Shown here piece after piece: positions 44,638 through 53,090 of a stretch of DNA of 64,000 nucleotides; position 1 is the first letter of the stretch, and each line of letters starts with the position of its first letter. The stretch is from Staphylococcus sp. CAG:324. GTDB lineage: Bacteria > Bacillota_I > Bacilli_A > ML615J-28 > CAG-313. The notes beneath the pieces are model-generated. The model saw nothing but the letters and a program-made list of their open reading frames with translations, was not told where the DNA came from and did no database searches. Position numbers and translations under genes: made by a program. The stretch is from assembly GCA_000433035.1 (NCBI GenBank), contig FR890815.1:1-64000 (forward strand), written 5' to 3'.

Positions 44638-44969
44638 AACCAGGAGATATTGTAAATGGTAAAATTACGAATATTTTAGGCTATGGTGCTTTTGTTGTAG
44701 TAGGAGAGTATGATGGCCTTGTACATATTTCAGAATTTTCAGACAATTATGTTAAAAATATCAATGATTTTGTAAAGGTAGGTCAAGAATTAAGATTAAA
44801 GGTTTTAGAGGTTGATGAGGAAAATCATCGTATAAAACTAAGTTATAAACAACTTCACAAAACCAGAGGGATTAGATGCAAAATACCAGAGTATAAAATT
44901 GATTTTGAACCGCTTGCGGAAAAATTACCCGAATGGATTGAAGAATATAAGGAAGACAAAAATGAATAA
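44634..44969 (+). CDS. S1 RNA-binding domain protein (CvfD/YugI-like)
   Basis: A 111-residue protein with one S1 domain at residues 1-75 (GDIVNGKITNILGYGAFVVVGEYDGLVHISEFSDNYVKNINDFVKVGQELRLKVLEVDEENHRIKLSYK) plus a short charged tail. The single-S1 layout matches general stress protein 13 / CvfD, RNA-binding regulators in Bacillota. It is coupled to both neighbours by overlaps. Confidence 0.85.
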   Translation: MKPGDIVNGKITNILGYGAFVVVGEYDGLVHISEFSDNYVKNINDFVKVGQELRLKVLEVDEENHRIKLSYKQLHKTRGIRCKIPEYKIDFEPLAEKLPEWIEEYKEDKNE

Positions 44970-45504
44970 GAAGATAGTAGGAATCATATTGGCGATATGT
45001 TTTACTTTAACCCTAATAGGATGTAAAAAGAGGAATATAATGAAAGATTATCCGTCATTGAATGATAAAAATCATATATATAAAGAAGTGCAAATTGATG
45101 ATGTGATTACAATGTTAGAGGATAAGGAATCCTTTTATTTGGTAATGGGGTTTCCTGAATGTCCATGGTGTCAAGCTTTAATGCCCGTTTTAAATGAAGT
45201 TGCTAAAGATGCTGCTGTTGAGGTTGTTTACTATTTGTGTATCAAAGAAATTCGGGATAATGAAAAAGCAAATGGTCATGACTTATATCTTGAACTTGAA
45301 AATAATTATTTCAAGGAGGCTCTTGATTTAAGTAATAATCGTCTTAATGCACCAACATTTGTGAAAGTAGATAGGGGAATAATGGTCAAATATCATTTAA
45401 ATACTACGCAAGATCATATCAAAAATGAGAATGGTGTTTTACCACCATTAACACAAGAACAAAAAAATGAACTTGAAAATATTTTAATGGATTTTTTTAA
45501 GTAA
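44962..45504 (+). CDS. Thioredoxin-like lipoprotein with CPWC motif
   Basis: A 180-residue lipoprotein: signal peptide with lipobox LIGC (cysteine about residue 20), followed by a thioredoxin-like domain with YLVMGFPECPWCQALMPVLNEVA, which gives a redox-active CPWC, and a later APTFVKVDRG strand with the cis-proline position. It should act on the outer face of the membrane in thiol exchange. The ATG at 44962 is 8 bases inside the S1 gene. It is placed directly before the wall amidase gene. Confidence 0.82.
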   Translation: MNKKIVGIILAICFTLTLIGCKKRNIMKDYPSLNDKNHIYKEVQIDDVITMLEDKESFYLVMGFPECPWCQALMPVLNEVAKDAAVEVVYYLCIKEIRDNEKANGHDLYLELENNYFKEALDLSNNRLNAPTFVKVDRGIMVKYHLNTTQDHIKNENGVLPPLTQEQKNELENILMDFFK

Positions 45505-45553
45505 ACCACGCATAAAGTTGCTTTATGAAAATAAAATGTCAATAGGTGAGATT

Positions 45554-46225
45554 TTGAAAAAATTGAAAAAAAACATTTTATTTTTACTTTTTGCTATTTT
45601 AGTATGTATTACGTTCTTTTCAGTTAAAAAGGTTGTAGCAATATCTAATGAAAAAACGCATTTTATTTATATTGATGCAGGTCATGGTGGTTTTGATGGT
45701 GGAGCTACGTCACTTGACAAAACTATAATTGAAAAAGATATTACATTAAAAGTATGTTTATATTTAGAAGCCTATTTTAAAAAGACTGGTTTAAAAGTAA
45801 AATTGACAAGATCAAAAGATGAGGCTTTAGCAAAATCTAAACGCGATGATATTTTAAAAAGAGTTAGTTTGATTAATGATTCTGCTTGTGATATATATAT
45901 ATCTATTCATGCAAATGCTTATCCTTCTTCATCAGTCAAAGGAGCACAAACTTTTTATAACAAAAATTTAGAGGATAATCTCCTTCTAGCAAGTAAAATT
46001 ATGAACTACTTGTATCTAGTTGATTCGACTAATAAAAGGGTTCCTAAAGATATTAGTGGAAAATATTTACTTGATAATACACAGAAAGTTGGTTGTTTGG
46101 TAGAATTAGGATTTTTAACCAATGAAAGTGATTTGGAAAAATTAACAGATGATGAGCAATTAAGAAAAATATCGTTAATGATATATCTTGGAATTTTAGA
46201 ATATTTAGAGGAAAAAGGTTCATGA
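45554..46225 (+). CDS. cwlD: N-acetylmuramoyl-L-alanine amidase, CwlD-like
   Basis: A 223-residue amidase_3 protein with an N-terminal signal anchor. Zinc ligands are present: IYIDAGHGGFDGG (His), TIIEKDITLKV (Glu), IYISIHANA (His), and the catalytic Glu in CLVELGFLTN. The SKRDDILKRVSLIND and GAQTFYN segments and length match CwlD, which trims spore cortex peptidoglycan to start muramic-lactam formation. I chose TTG at 45554 because AGGTGAG lies just before it; ATG at 45536 or TTG at 45518 are alternatives without clear sites. It overlaps tsaE by 4 bases. Confidence 0.82.
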   Translation: MKKLKKNILFLLFAILVCITFFSVKKVVAISNEKTHFIYIDAGHGGFDGGATSLDKTIIEKDITLKVCLYLEAYFKKTGLKVKLTRSKDEALAKSKRDDILKRVSLINDSACDIYISIHANAYPSSSVKGAQTFYNKNLEDNLLLASKIMNYLYLVDSTNKRVPKDISGKYLLDNTQKVGCLVELGFLTNESDLEKLTDDEQLRKISLMIYLGILEYLEEKGS

Positions 46226-46707
46226 AAAATTTAGTACTAAAAATTAGTAGTATCGAACAAATGCAATGCCTTGCATATGATATTACTTGTTTTGCCCAAC
46301 CATCTACCATCATCGCTTTAAATGGTGATTTAGGTGCGGGCAAAACAACATTTACAAAAGGGATTGGTAGGGCTCTTGATGTTGAAAAGGTAATCAATAG
46401 TCCGACCTTTACAATTATGAAAATATATGATGCAAGAAAAAAAGTGAATGGAATTGATAAACTCTATCATTTAGATGTTTATCGCTTAAGTAATAGTAGC
46501 AATGATTTTGAATTAGAGGAATATTTTTATCAAAAAGGATTAACAGTTATTGAATGGGCAAGTATTATTGATGACTTATTGCCAGATGATACATGGTTTA
46601 TTGATATATATCAGTTAGATGAGAATACAAGAAAAGTCATTCTTAAAAATTTTCCTCATATGGTAGTTGATAAAATAGGTGAAAAATATGAAATTATTTA
46701 TGGATAG
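46222..46707 (+). CDS. tsaE: tRNA t6A synthesis ATPase TsaE
   Basis: A 161-residue P-loop ATPase with LNGDLGAGKTTFTKGIGRAL, NSPTFTIMKIY and LYHLDVYRL. With TsaB and TsaD it forms the complex that adds threonylcarbamoyl to A37 of ANN-reading tRNAs. tsaE, tsaB and tsaD lie together here with rimI, the standard order in many Bacillota. Confidence 0.95.
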   Translation: MKNLVLKISSIEQMQCLAYDITCFAQPSTIIALNGDLGAGKTTFTKGIGRALDVEKVINSPTFTIMKIYDARKKVNGIDKLYHLDVYRLSNSSNDFELEEYFYQKGLTVIEWASIIDDLLPDDTWFIDIYQLDENTRKVILKNFPHMVVDKIGEKYEIIYG

Positions 46708-47278
46708 TTCGACAAATTATTTATATCTTGCTTTATATGATAATCATCAAGAAATCGATAGTTTAGTAAGAGATGGCAAACAGAAACATTCAGAAACAAT
46801 TATTGATTATTTAGAGGCTTTTCTATTAAAAAATAATTTGAATGTTGATGATTTAGATAGTATCTTTGTTGGCAGAGGACCTGGTTCTTATACGGGTGTA
46901 AGAATTTCGGGAACGATTGCTAAAGTATTGGCTCTTGTTAAAAATTTAAAGTTATATAGTTTTTCTTCTTTAGATTTAATGATGGTATCTAATATAAATA
47001 ATAATGGGAAATTTTTGGTAAGAATAATTGCCAAAAAGAATCATAGTTATTATAAATTGGCTTCCATTATGCATCAAAAAATTACTTTTGAAAGTGAGGA
47101 TACCTTTTCACATGATGCATTATTAGAGCCTTTAAAAGAGTATAAGGTGATTGAGGTTAGTGCAGACTTATTTCAAACTAAACAATTGTCTACCTATTTG
47201 TTTGAACAAAATTTATATAAAGAAGAAGATATTTTTCAATATGTTCCTAATTATTTAAGAAGTGAAATCAATGGTTGA
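46688..47278 (+). CDS. tsaB: tRNA t6A synthesis protein TsaB
   Basis: A 196-residue ASKHA-fold protein: FMDSSTNYLYLALYD, the KQKHSETI phrase and FVGRGPGSYTGVRISGTIAKVLAL, the TsaB hallmark. It scaffolds TsaD and TsaE. The ATG at 46688 follows AGGTG and lies 20 bases inside tsaE; the longer frame from 46679 lacks room for a ribosome site. Confidence 0.93.
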   Translation: MKLFMDSSTNYLYLALYDNHQEIDSLVRDGKQKHSETIIDYLEAFLLKNNLNVDDLDSIFVGRGPGSYTGVRISGTIAKVLALVKNLKLYSFSSLDLMMVSNINNNGKFLVRIIAKKNHSYYKLASIMHQKITFESEDTFSHDALLEPLKEYKVIEVSADLFQTKQLSTYLFEQNLYKEEDIFQYVPNYLRSEING

Positions 47279-47702
47279 AATTAGAGAATTAAAAAAAGAA
47301 GATATTGATAGGGTAGTTTATTTAGAAGAAACCTTTTTAGGGGAATCTTTGGGTAAAGAAATCTTAGAAGAAGAGTGTGATTCTAAAATTGCTAAATTTT
47401 ATGTAGCTACAATTCATGATACAATTGTAGGTTATATTGGTAGATATGCTTATTTAGATGAGGCGGAAATTTTAAATTTTGTTGTTGATGAAGCATATCA
47501 ACGTCAAGGAATTGGTCAAAAATTATTGAATAAAATCAAAGAAGATTTGCCATCTTTAAAAAAAATAACGTTAGAGGTTCGTGCATCTAATCAAAAAGCC
47601 ATTTGTTTTTATCAAAAAAATGGTTTTTATCTACTTTATAAAAGAACAAATTATTATAGCAATCAAGAGGATGCTTTAGTTTATATGAAGGAGTATATAT
47701 GA
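47271..47702 (+). CDS. rimI: Ribosomal protein alanine acetyltransferase RimI
   Basis: A 143-residue single GNAT domain with VVDEAYQRQGIGQKLLNKI (acetyl-CoA loop), EVRASNQKAICFYQKNGF and the terminal YMKEYI. RimI acetylates the N-terminus of ribosomal protein bS18. It overlaps tsaB by 8 bases and tsaD by 4 bases, the common tsaB-rimI-tsaD arrangement. Confidence 0.9.
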   Translation: MVEIRELKKEDIDRVVYLEETFLGESLGKEILEEECDSKIAKFYVATIHDTIVGYIGRYAYLDEAEILNFVVDEAYQRQGIGQKLLNKIKEDLPSLKKITLEVRASNQKAICFYQKNGFYLLYKRTNYYSNQEDALVYMKEYI

Positions 47703-48667
47703 AAATATTAGCAATTGAATCGAGTTGTGATGAAACAAGCGTTGCCATTGTAGAAGATGGCAAAAAGGTTTTATGCAACGTTGTTTATACACAAATTGAA
47801 ATTCATAAAATGTATGGTGGGGTTGTGCCTGAGGTTGCTAGTAGACACCATATTGAAAAAATTACTTATGTAATTGATGCGGCAATGAAAGAGGCTCAAT
47901 TGAATTATGTTGATATTGACAAAATTGCGGTAACTAGTGAACCGGGATTAATTGGTTCTTTGATGGTTGGTGTGAATGCGGCAAAAGCGATTGGCCTTGC
48001 TTATCATATAGAGGTTGTTATGGTGAATCATATCTATGGTCATATTTATGCAAACTATTTAGAGGATGATTTTGTTTTTCCTTTAATCGCTCTTGTTGTT
48101 TCTGGCGGTCACACTGAACTAGTTTTGATGAAAAATCATTTTGATTTTGAAATATTAGGTCAGACGTTAGATGATGCTGTAGGAGAGGCCTATGATAAAG
48201 TTGCTCGTGTTGTAGAAGTCGGTTATCCTGGTGGTCCTGTTATTGATAAGATGGCAAAACTTGGCAAGCCAACCTATGTTCTTCCCCATATAAAACTTGC
48301 AAAAGATAGTTATGATTTTAGTTTTTCTGGTTTAAAGTCAGCGGTAATCAACCTTTATAACAAATGCAAAATAAAAGGTGAAAAATTGGATTATTATAAT
48401 CTTGCTGCAAGTTTTCAAGATGCAGTAATTGATGTTTTGGTATCAAAAACAATTAGAGCTGCACAAGAATATCAAGCAAAGCAAGTAATAATTGCCGGAG
48501 GGGTTGCTGCTAACTCGGGCTTAAGACAGAAAATGAAAGAAGAGGTAGCCAAATTAAATAAGAAGTTTACTGTTCCTTCAATTAAAAATTGTACGGATAA
48601 TGCTGCCATGATTGGAGTTGCTGGATATTTTCAAATATTATGTGATCAATCAAGAAAAGATATTTAG
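47699..48667 (+). CDS. tsaD: tRNA t6A threonylcarbamoyltransferase TsaD
   Basis: A 322-residue enzyme with ILAIESSCDETSVAI, the HHIEKI and VNHIYGHIYA metal-binding histidines, VSGGHTELVL, DDAVGEAYDKVARV and IIAGGVAANSGLR, NCTDNAAMI. It transfers threonylcarbamoyl to tRNA A37 and is essential in most bacteria. It closes the eight-gene operon begun by the NifU-like gene; its stop codon lies in the terminator loop. Confidence 0.96.
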   Translation: MKILAIESSCDETSVAIVEDGKKVLCNVVYTQIEIHKMYGGVVPEVASRHHIEKITYVIDAAMKEAQLNYVDIDKIAVTSEPGLIGSLMVGVNAAKAIGLAYHIEVVMVNHIYGHIYANYLEDDFVFPLIALVVSGGHTELVLMKNHFDFEILGQTLDDAVGEAYDKVARVVEVGYPGGPVIDKMAKLGKPTYVLPHIKLAKDSYDFSFSGLKSAVINLYNKCKIKGEKLDYYNLAASFQDAVIDVLVSKTIRAAQEYQAKQVIIAGGVAANSGLRQKMKEEVAKLNKKFTVPSIKNCTDNAAMIGVAGYFQILCDQSRKDI

Positions 48668-48678
48668 ATATATCTTTT
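48655..48678 (+). terminator. Intrinsic terminator after tsaD
   Basis: AAAAGATAT pairs with ATATCTTTT across a 6-base loop containing the stop codon; TTTT continues after. Confidence 0.75.
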
Positions 48679-48725
48679 TTATATCACTCACATATAAAAG
48701 TAGGATTGCCTATTAAGCAATTCCA

Positions 48726-48754
48726 TTGAATTAAAAAAGTAGGTATGATATAAT
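48726..48754 (+). promoter_or_regulatory. Strong promoter of the pckA-oad operon
   Basis: TTGAAT, a 17-bp spacer and TGA-TATAAT. Transcription should begin near 48761, giving a leader of about 180 bases. Confidence 0.82.
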
Positions 48755-48760
48755 AAATTT

Positions 48761-48940
48761 GAAGAATTTGGTTTTTTTGATGAAAGACTAAATTTACTAA
48801 ATTCAAAAAAGTGTTTGATGTATATTATATTATGCACACATATATCAAAATTGCTAGCGCAAAGGGTATACATCAGTATGCTTTTTGCGTTTTTAAATAG
48901 TTTAAAAATAAAAAATATATAAATAGAAGAGGAGGCCAAT
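48761..48940 (+). promoter_or_regulatory. Structured pckA leader with an internal terminator hairpin
   Basis: Between promoter and start codon lie two hairpins: 48814-48823 with 48840-48849 (10 bp), and 48858-48871 with 48876-48889 (14 bp with G-T pairs, loop ATCA) followed by TTTTT at 48890-48894. The second has the form of an intrinsic terminator, so pckA may be controlled by premature termination. It does not match a T-box or a riboswitch class that I can name. Confidence 0.6.
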
Positions 48941-50575
48941 ATGGCAACAAAAAACAATTTACCTATGAGTGAAATCGGTGCTCATAACAAAAAGGTATTC
49001 AGCCGTATCCGTACAACAATTGAAAGTGCATTTTATCGTAACAATGTTGTTGAAGTAACATCTTTAGCACAAGCGTATGAACTTGCAAAAAATTCAAGTG
49101 GAACAATTGTAACTGATCAACCCATTGTAAATCCTGAAAAATTTGGATTACCTAAAGATGCTAAAGTTTTACTTTATAATGATGGGAAAGTAACAGGACG
49201 TCAAGCAAAATTACGCCGTTTAGTAGATGAAACGAATGTTGAAGAATATGCTGGATATGTTCGTGAAGTTGTATTTGCATCACGCAATAAAAAGATGTAT
49301 CACGCTATGGCATATGTAGGTCTTGATAAGAAATTTATGTTAAAAGCCCATTTATTAGTACCAGAAGGATATGAAAATACCTTATATTCTTGGATTTTAA
49401 ATTTCCAAACTGTTAATGAAGAATATACTAAAATGTATCATGATTCTCTTGTTTTAGATGAAGGGGATATCTATATTTATTCTGATCCAGATATGTATAC
49501 AGATCGTTTCCCAGAAGGACTTGCTTTATTTGATCAAGCTCACAATTGTGCTATGATTTGTGGTATGAGATATTTTGGTGAACATAAGAAAGGTACATTG
49601 ACACTTGCTTGGAGTATTGCGGAGAGAAATGGTTATACTGCATGCCATGGTGGACAAAAACGCTTTAATTTCAAAGATGGTTCATCAACTGTCATTGGTG
49701 TATTTGGTCTATCTGGTTCTGGTAAATCAACAATTACTTTATCAAATCATGGTGGTAAACTTGACACAACTGTTTTACATGATGATGCATTTATTATTTC
49801 TAATAAAGATTGTTCTTCCATTTCACTTGAACAATCATATTTTGATAAAACTCAAGATTATCCACTAGACAATCCTCAATCAAAATATTTCTTGACTATT
49901 CAAAATTGTGGTGCCACTCGCAACAATGAGGGGAAACTTGTACCAGTGACTGAAGATATTTGTAATGGTAATGGTCGTACTGTTAAATCAGTTCTTGCAA
50001 CAGGAAATCGTGAATATGCATTTAATACTCCGGTTGATGCTATCTTTTGGATTATGAAAGATAAATCACTTCCTCCTGTTGTAAAAGTAAATGATCCTGC
50101 TTTAGCATCAGTTATGGGTGCAACTCTTGCTACAATGCGTTCTACTGCTGAACAAGTATCAGCGGATGAATTGAATAAACTTGTTTTCGTTCCATATGCT
50201 AATCCATTTAGATTATACGAATTACATAAGGATTATGAACATTTTAAACAATTATTTGAAGAAAAGCATGTTGATTGCTATATTATCAATACTGGTTTCT
50301 TCTTAGATACAAAAGTTACACCAAAAGTTACGCTTGGTTTAATTGAAGAAATTGTTCAACATCAAGCAAAATTTGTTCCATTTGGACCATTTACACAACT
50401 TGAATATTTACCACTTGAAGGATATGAAGTAAACTTTGGTGATAAAGAATATCTTGAACTTGTTAAAAATCAAATGGCATCAAGACTTGATTATGTGAAT
50501 AGTTTAAAAGGTACACGTGAAGAATTACCTACTGATGCAGTAGAAGCAATTAAAAAAGTTACTACTGAATGCTAA
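48941..50575 (+). CDS. pckA: Phosphoenolpyruvate carboxykinase (ATP)
   Basis: A 544-residue enzyme interconverting oxaloacetate and PEP with ATP/ADP and CO2. The kinase loop GVFGLSGSGKSTITLSNHGG lies near 255-274, the metal site LHDDAF follows, and ACHGGQKRFNFKDGSSTVIG, TVKSVLATGNREYAFNTPVDAIFWIMKD are typical. AGAGGAGG precedes the start. As first gene of an operon with oxaloacetate decarboxylase it probably runs in the PEP to oxaloacetate direction in fermentation or balances the two; the direction is inferred. Confidence 0.95.
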   Translation: MATKNNLPMSEIGAHNKKVFSRIRTTIESAFYRNNVVEVTSLAQAYELAKNSSGTIVTDQPIVNPEKFGLPKDAKVLLYNDGKVTGRQAKLRRLVDETNVEEYAGYVREVVFASRNKKMYHAMAYVGLDKKFMLKAHLLVPEGYENTLYSWILNFQTVNEEYTKMYHDSLVLDEGDIYIYSDPDMYTDRFPEGLALFDQAHNCAMICGMRYFGEHKKGTLTLAWSIAERNGYTACHGGQKRFNFKDGSSTVIGVFGLSGSGKSTITLSNHGGKLDTTVLHDDAFIISNKDCSSISLEQSYFDKTQDYPLDNPQSKYFLTIQNCGATRNNEGKLVPVTEDICNGNGRTVKSVLATGNREYAFNTPVDAIFWIMKDKSLPPVVKVNDPALASVMGATLATMRSTAEQVSADELNKLVFVPYANPFRLYELHKDYEHFKQLFEEKHVDCYIINTGFFLDTKVTPKVTLGLIEEIVQHQAKFVPFGPFTQLEYLPLEGYEVNFGDKEYLELVKNQMASRLDYVNSLKGTREELPTDAVEAIKKVTTEC

Positions 50576-50609
50576 TTTATAGCATAAAATTTTTTGAAGG
50601 AGAATCACA

Positions 50610-52004
50610 ATGAGTGTTAAAATCGTTGATACTTGTTTAAGAGATGGGCATCAATCACTTCTTGCTACTCGTCTTACGACAGAAGATATTTTACCAATTG
50701 CAAGTCTTTTAGATAAGGCTGGGTATTATGCTTTAGAAGTTTGGGGAGGAGCAACCTTTGATGCATGTCTTCGTTTCTTAAATGAAGATCCATGGGAAAG
50801 ATTACGAGCAATTCGTAAAGCTTGTCCTAATACTAAATTACAAATGTTATTTAGGGGACAAAATATTTTAGGATATCGCCATTATTCAGATGAACTTGTT
50901 GAAAAGTTTGTTCAAAAATCATTAGAAAATGGAATTGATATTATTCGTGTTTTTGATGCCTTAAATGATTTACGTAATTTAAAAAGTGCAGTTGATGCTA
51001 CGAATAAATATAAAAAACAGTATGGCGGTCACTGCCAGATTGCCTTATCTTATACAACAAGTCCTGTACATACTATTGATTATTATGTATCACTGGCTAA
51101 AGATGTTGAAAAAATGGGGGCTGATTCTATTTGTATCAAAGACATGGCAGGAGTATTACTTCCAGCCGATGCCTATGAATTGATATCAAAAATGAAAGCA
51201 GCTGTTAAACTTCCACTTGAATTGCATACACATTGTACTGGTGGTGTTGCTGAAATGACAGTGATGAGAGCTATTGAAGCGGGTATTGATATTGTTGATA
51301 CTGCTTTATCGCCACTTTCAGGAGGTACAAGTCAACCATGTACGGAGGCTTTAGAATATGTACTTCAAGGAACTCCATACGATCCAAAATTAAATTTAGA
51401 ATATCTTAAAAAGGCATGCGATAAATTAACTATTGTCAAAGATCGTTTTCTTGCTAATGGTGGATTAAATCCTAAAGCTTTAACTACCAATCCTAATATT
51501 TTAAAGTATCAGGTTCCTGGTGGTATGCTTTCTAATTTGATGAGTCAGTTAAAAGGGCAAGGAGCAATGGATAAATATGAAGAGGTTTTAAATGAAATTC
51601 CTCGAGTTAGAAAAGATTTAGGTTATCCTCCTCTTGTTACCCCCCTTTCACAAATGGTTGGTACACAAGCTGTTATGAATGTTATTAGTGGTGAACGATA
51701 TAAGATGAGTCCTGCTGAGGTTAAGGCATATTTAAAAGGCGAATATGGCAAAGCTCCTGCTTCAATTGATGAAGATATTCGTAAAAAAATTATTGGTGAT
51801 GCTTTAGTGATTACGCATCGTCCAGCCGATGATATTGCACCTGAATTTGATGCGATGAAAGCAAAATATGCAAATATTGTAAAATCAGATGAAGATGTTT
51901 TATCATGTGCATTATTTGAAAATGTTGCAGTAAAATTCTTAGAAAATCGTAATGCACCAACATTACAAGATGAAGTAGAAGAATTTGATGTATTAATTGG
52001 TTAG
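50610..52004 (+). CDS. oadA: Oxaloacetate decarboxylase alpha (carboxyltransferase) subunit
   Basis: A 464-residue carboxyltransferase: VDTCLRDGHQSLLATRL (metal aspartate), EVWGGATFDACLRFL, SICIKDMAG with the carbamylated lysine, and LHTHCTGG with metal histidines. It moves the carboxyl group from oxaloacetate to biotin. The C-terminal biotin domain seen in some OadA is absent; a separate biotin carrier is encoded two genes later. Pyruvate carboxylase subunit B is closely related, but the Na+ pump subunit in this operon supports the decarboxylase. Confidence 0.9.
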   Translation: MSVKIVDTCLRDGHQSLLATRLTTEDILPIASLLDKAGYYALEVWGGATFDACLRFLNEDPWERLRAIRKACPNTKLQMLFRGQNILGYRHYSDELVEKFVQKSLENGIDIIRVFDALNDLRNLKSAVDATNKYKKQYGGHCQIALSYTTSPVHTIDYYVSLAKDVEKMGADSICIKDMAGVLLPADAYELISKMKAAVKLPLELHTHCTGGVAEMTVMRAIEAGIDIVDTALSPLSGGTSQPCTEALEYVLQGTPYDPKLNLEYLKKACDKLTIVKDRFLANGGLNPKALTTNPNILKYQVPGGMLSNLMSQLKGQGAMDKYEEVLNEIPRVRKDLGYPPLVTPLSQMVGTQAVMNVISGERYKMSPAEVKAYLKGEYGKAPASIDEDIRKKIIGDALVITHRPADDIAPEFDAMKAKYANIVKSDEDVLSCALFENVAVKFLENRNAPTLQDEVEEFDVLIG

Positions 52005-52011
52005 GTGAATT

Positions 52012-52716
52012 ATGAAAAAAGTTATCAGATTTATATCAATGTTTATCGTCTTAACCTTTACACTTGTTATTTCAGGATGTAAAGAGGAAAGACCAACATT
52101 TGATAAAAAGAATTTTACTGAAAATGGGGAAGTAGTTGTTGAAGTCAAAGAAGGATATACATTTGTAGGATATCTCAAAAATGATATAGATAATAAGACT
52201 GCTATTCTATATTTACCAGGATCAACTATTCCTCAAGGTGAATATGAAATTATATTTGTAGAAGATAGTAAAGTAAATCAAACAACAAAGGTCTATTCTT
52301 ATCCTGAAATAGCAAATGATGGATTAACTTTTGCTGGATGGTATACAACAAATGATTTCCAAAAAGGTACAAGAGTTTCGACTAATAATAATCAAAGTGC
52401 CAATATTTTGTATGCAAGATATATCACATTTGCTGATGCATGCTTGGTTGCTCTTGTATGTATATTAATTGTATTTTTGATGCTTGCACTTCTTTGGGGT
52501 GTTGTTTCACTATTTAAATATTTAGCACCAAAAACTAGTAATGAAAAAGTTAATACAAAAGAAAATAATACGATTGTAAATACCCCTAAAAAAGTTTTTA
52601 CAATGGCAGATATTACTGATGATGATATGATGGTTGCCACACTTGTAGCGACGATTGCATATCGTAATGAAACACATGAGAATGTTAGAGTTGTTTCGGT
52701 TAAACAAATAGGATAA
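52012..52716 (+). CDS. OadG-like gamma subunit fused to an extracellular lipoprotein domain
   Basis: A 234-residue protein. It begins with a lipoprotein signal (LVISGC, cysteine 23). Residues 40-137 form a beta-rich external part whose end, LTFAGWYTTNDFQKGTRV and ANILYARY, resembles an InlB-type B repeat. A membrane helix lies at about 142-168. The C-terminal cytoplasmic tail has DDDMMVATLVATIAYRNETHENVRVVSVKQI, as in the small gamma subunits (OadG family) of Na+-pumping decarboxylases. Position between oadA and the biotin carrier fits gamma. The added external domain is unusual: OadG is normally only about 80-120 residues. Confidence 0.75.
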   Translation: MKKVIRFISMFIVLTFTLVISGCKEERPTFDKKNFTENGEVVVEVKEGYTFVGYLKNDIDNKTAILYLPGSTIPQGEYEIIFVEDSKVNQTTKVYSYPEIANDGLTFAGWYTTNDFQKGTRVSTNNNQSANILYARYITFADACLVALVCILIVFLMLALLWGVVSLFKYLAPKTSNEKVNTKENNTIVNTPKKVFTMADITDDDMMVATLVATIAYRNETHENVRVVSVKQIG

Positions 52717-52727
52717 GGAGAAAAAAC

Positions 52728-53084
52728 ATGAAAGTTTATAAAGTTAAAGTAAATGGTAAGGTTTACGAAGTAGAAGTAGAAAGTGTTACTGAAAGTAATG
52801 CTACAATTACTACCCCTTCTAAAGCACCAGTAACAGAAGAAAAAAGTACTCCAGTTGTATCAAATGGTGCAGGTACAGATTTAAAAGCTCCAATGGCTGG
52901 TACTATTTTAGATGTGAAAGTTAAAGTAGGAGATAGCGTAAATGTTGGTGATGTTATTTGTATTTTAGAGGCTATGAAACTTGAAAATGAAGTTGTTGCA
53001 GATACGGCTGGTGTGATTCGATCCATTGCTGTTTCTAAAGGCGATTCAGTTCAAAATGGTCAACTTTTAGTAGTAATTGGGTAA
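52728..53084 (+). CDS. Biotin carboxyl carrier subunit of oxaloacetate decarboxylase
   Basis: A 118-residue biotinyl protein. After an N-terminal beta segment and a linker (25-50) comes the biotinyl domain with ILEAMKLENEV; lysine 84 is the biotin site. It carries CO2 from OadA to the membrane subunit. It lies in order between the gamma-like and beta genes with AAGGAG as ribosome site. Confidence 0.93.
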   Translation: MKVYKVKVNGKVYEVEVESVTESNATITTPSKAPVTEEKSTPVVSNGAGTDLKAPMAGTILDVKVKVGDSVNVGDVICILEAMKLENEVVADTAGVIRSIAVSKGDSVQNGQLLVVIG

Positions 53085-53090
53085 TAATTT

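Noticed and set aside
48761..48940. T-box or amino-acid riboswitch in the pckA leader.
   Set aside because: No T-box consensus (AGGGTGGNACCGCG-like) and no match to a riboswitch core that I know. Reported only as a structured leader with a terminator.
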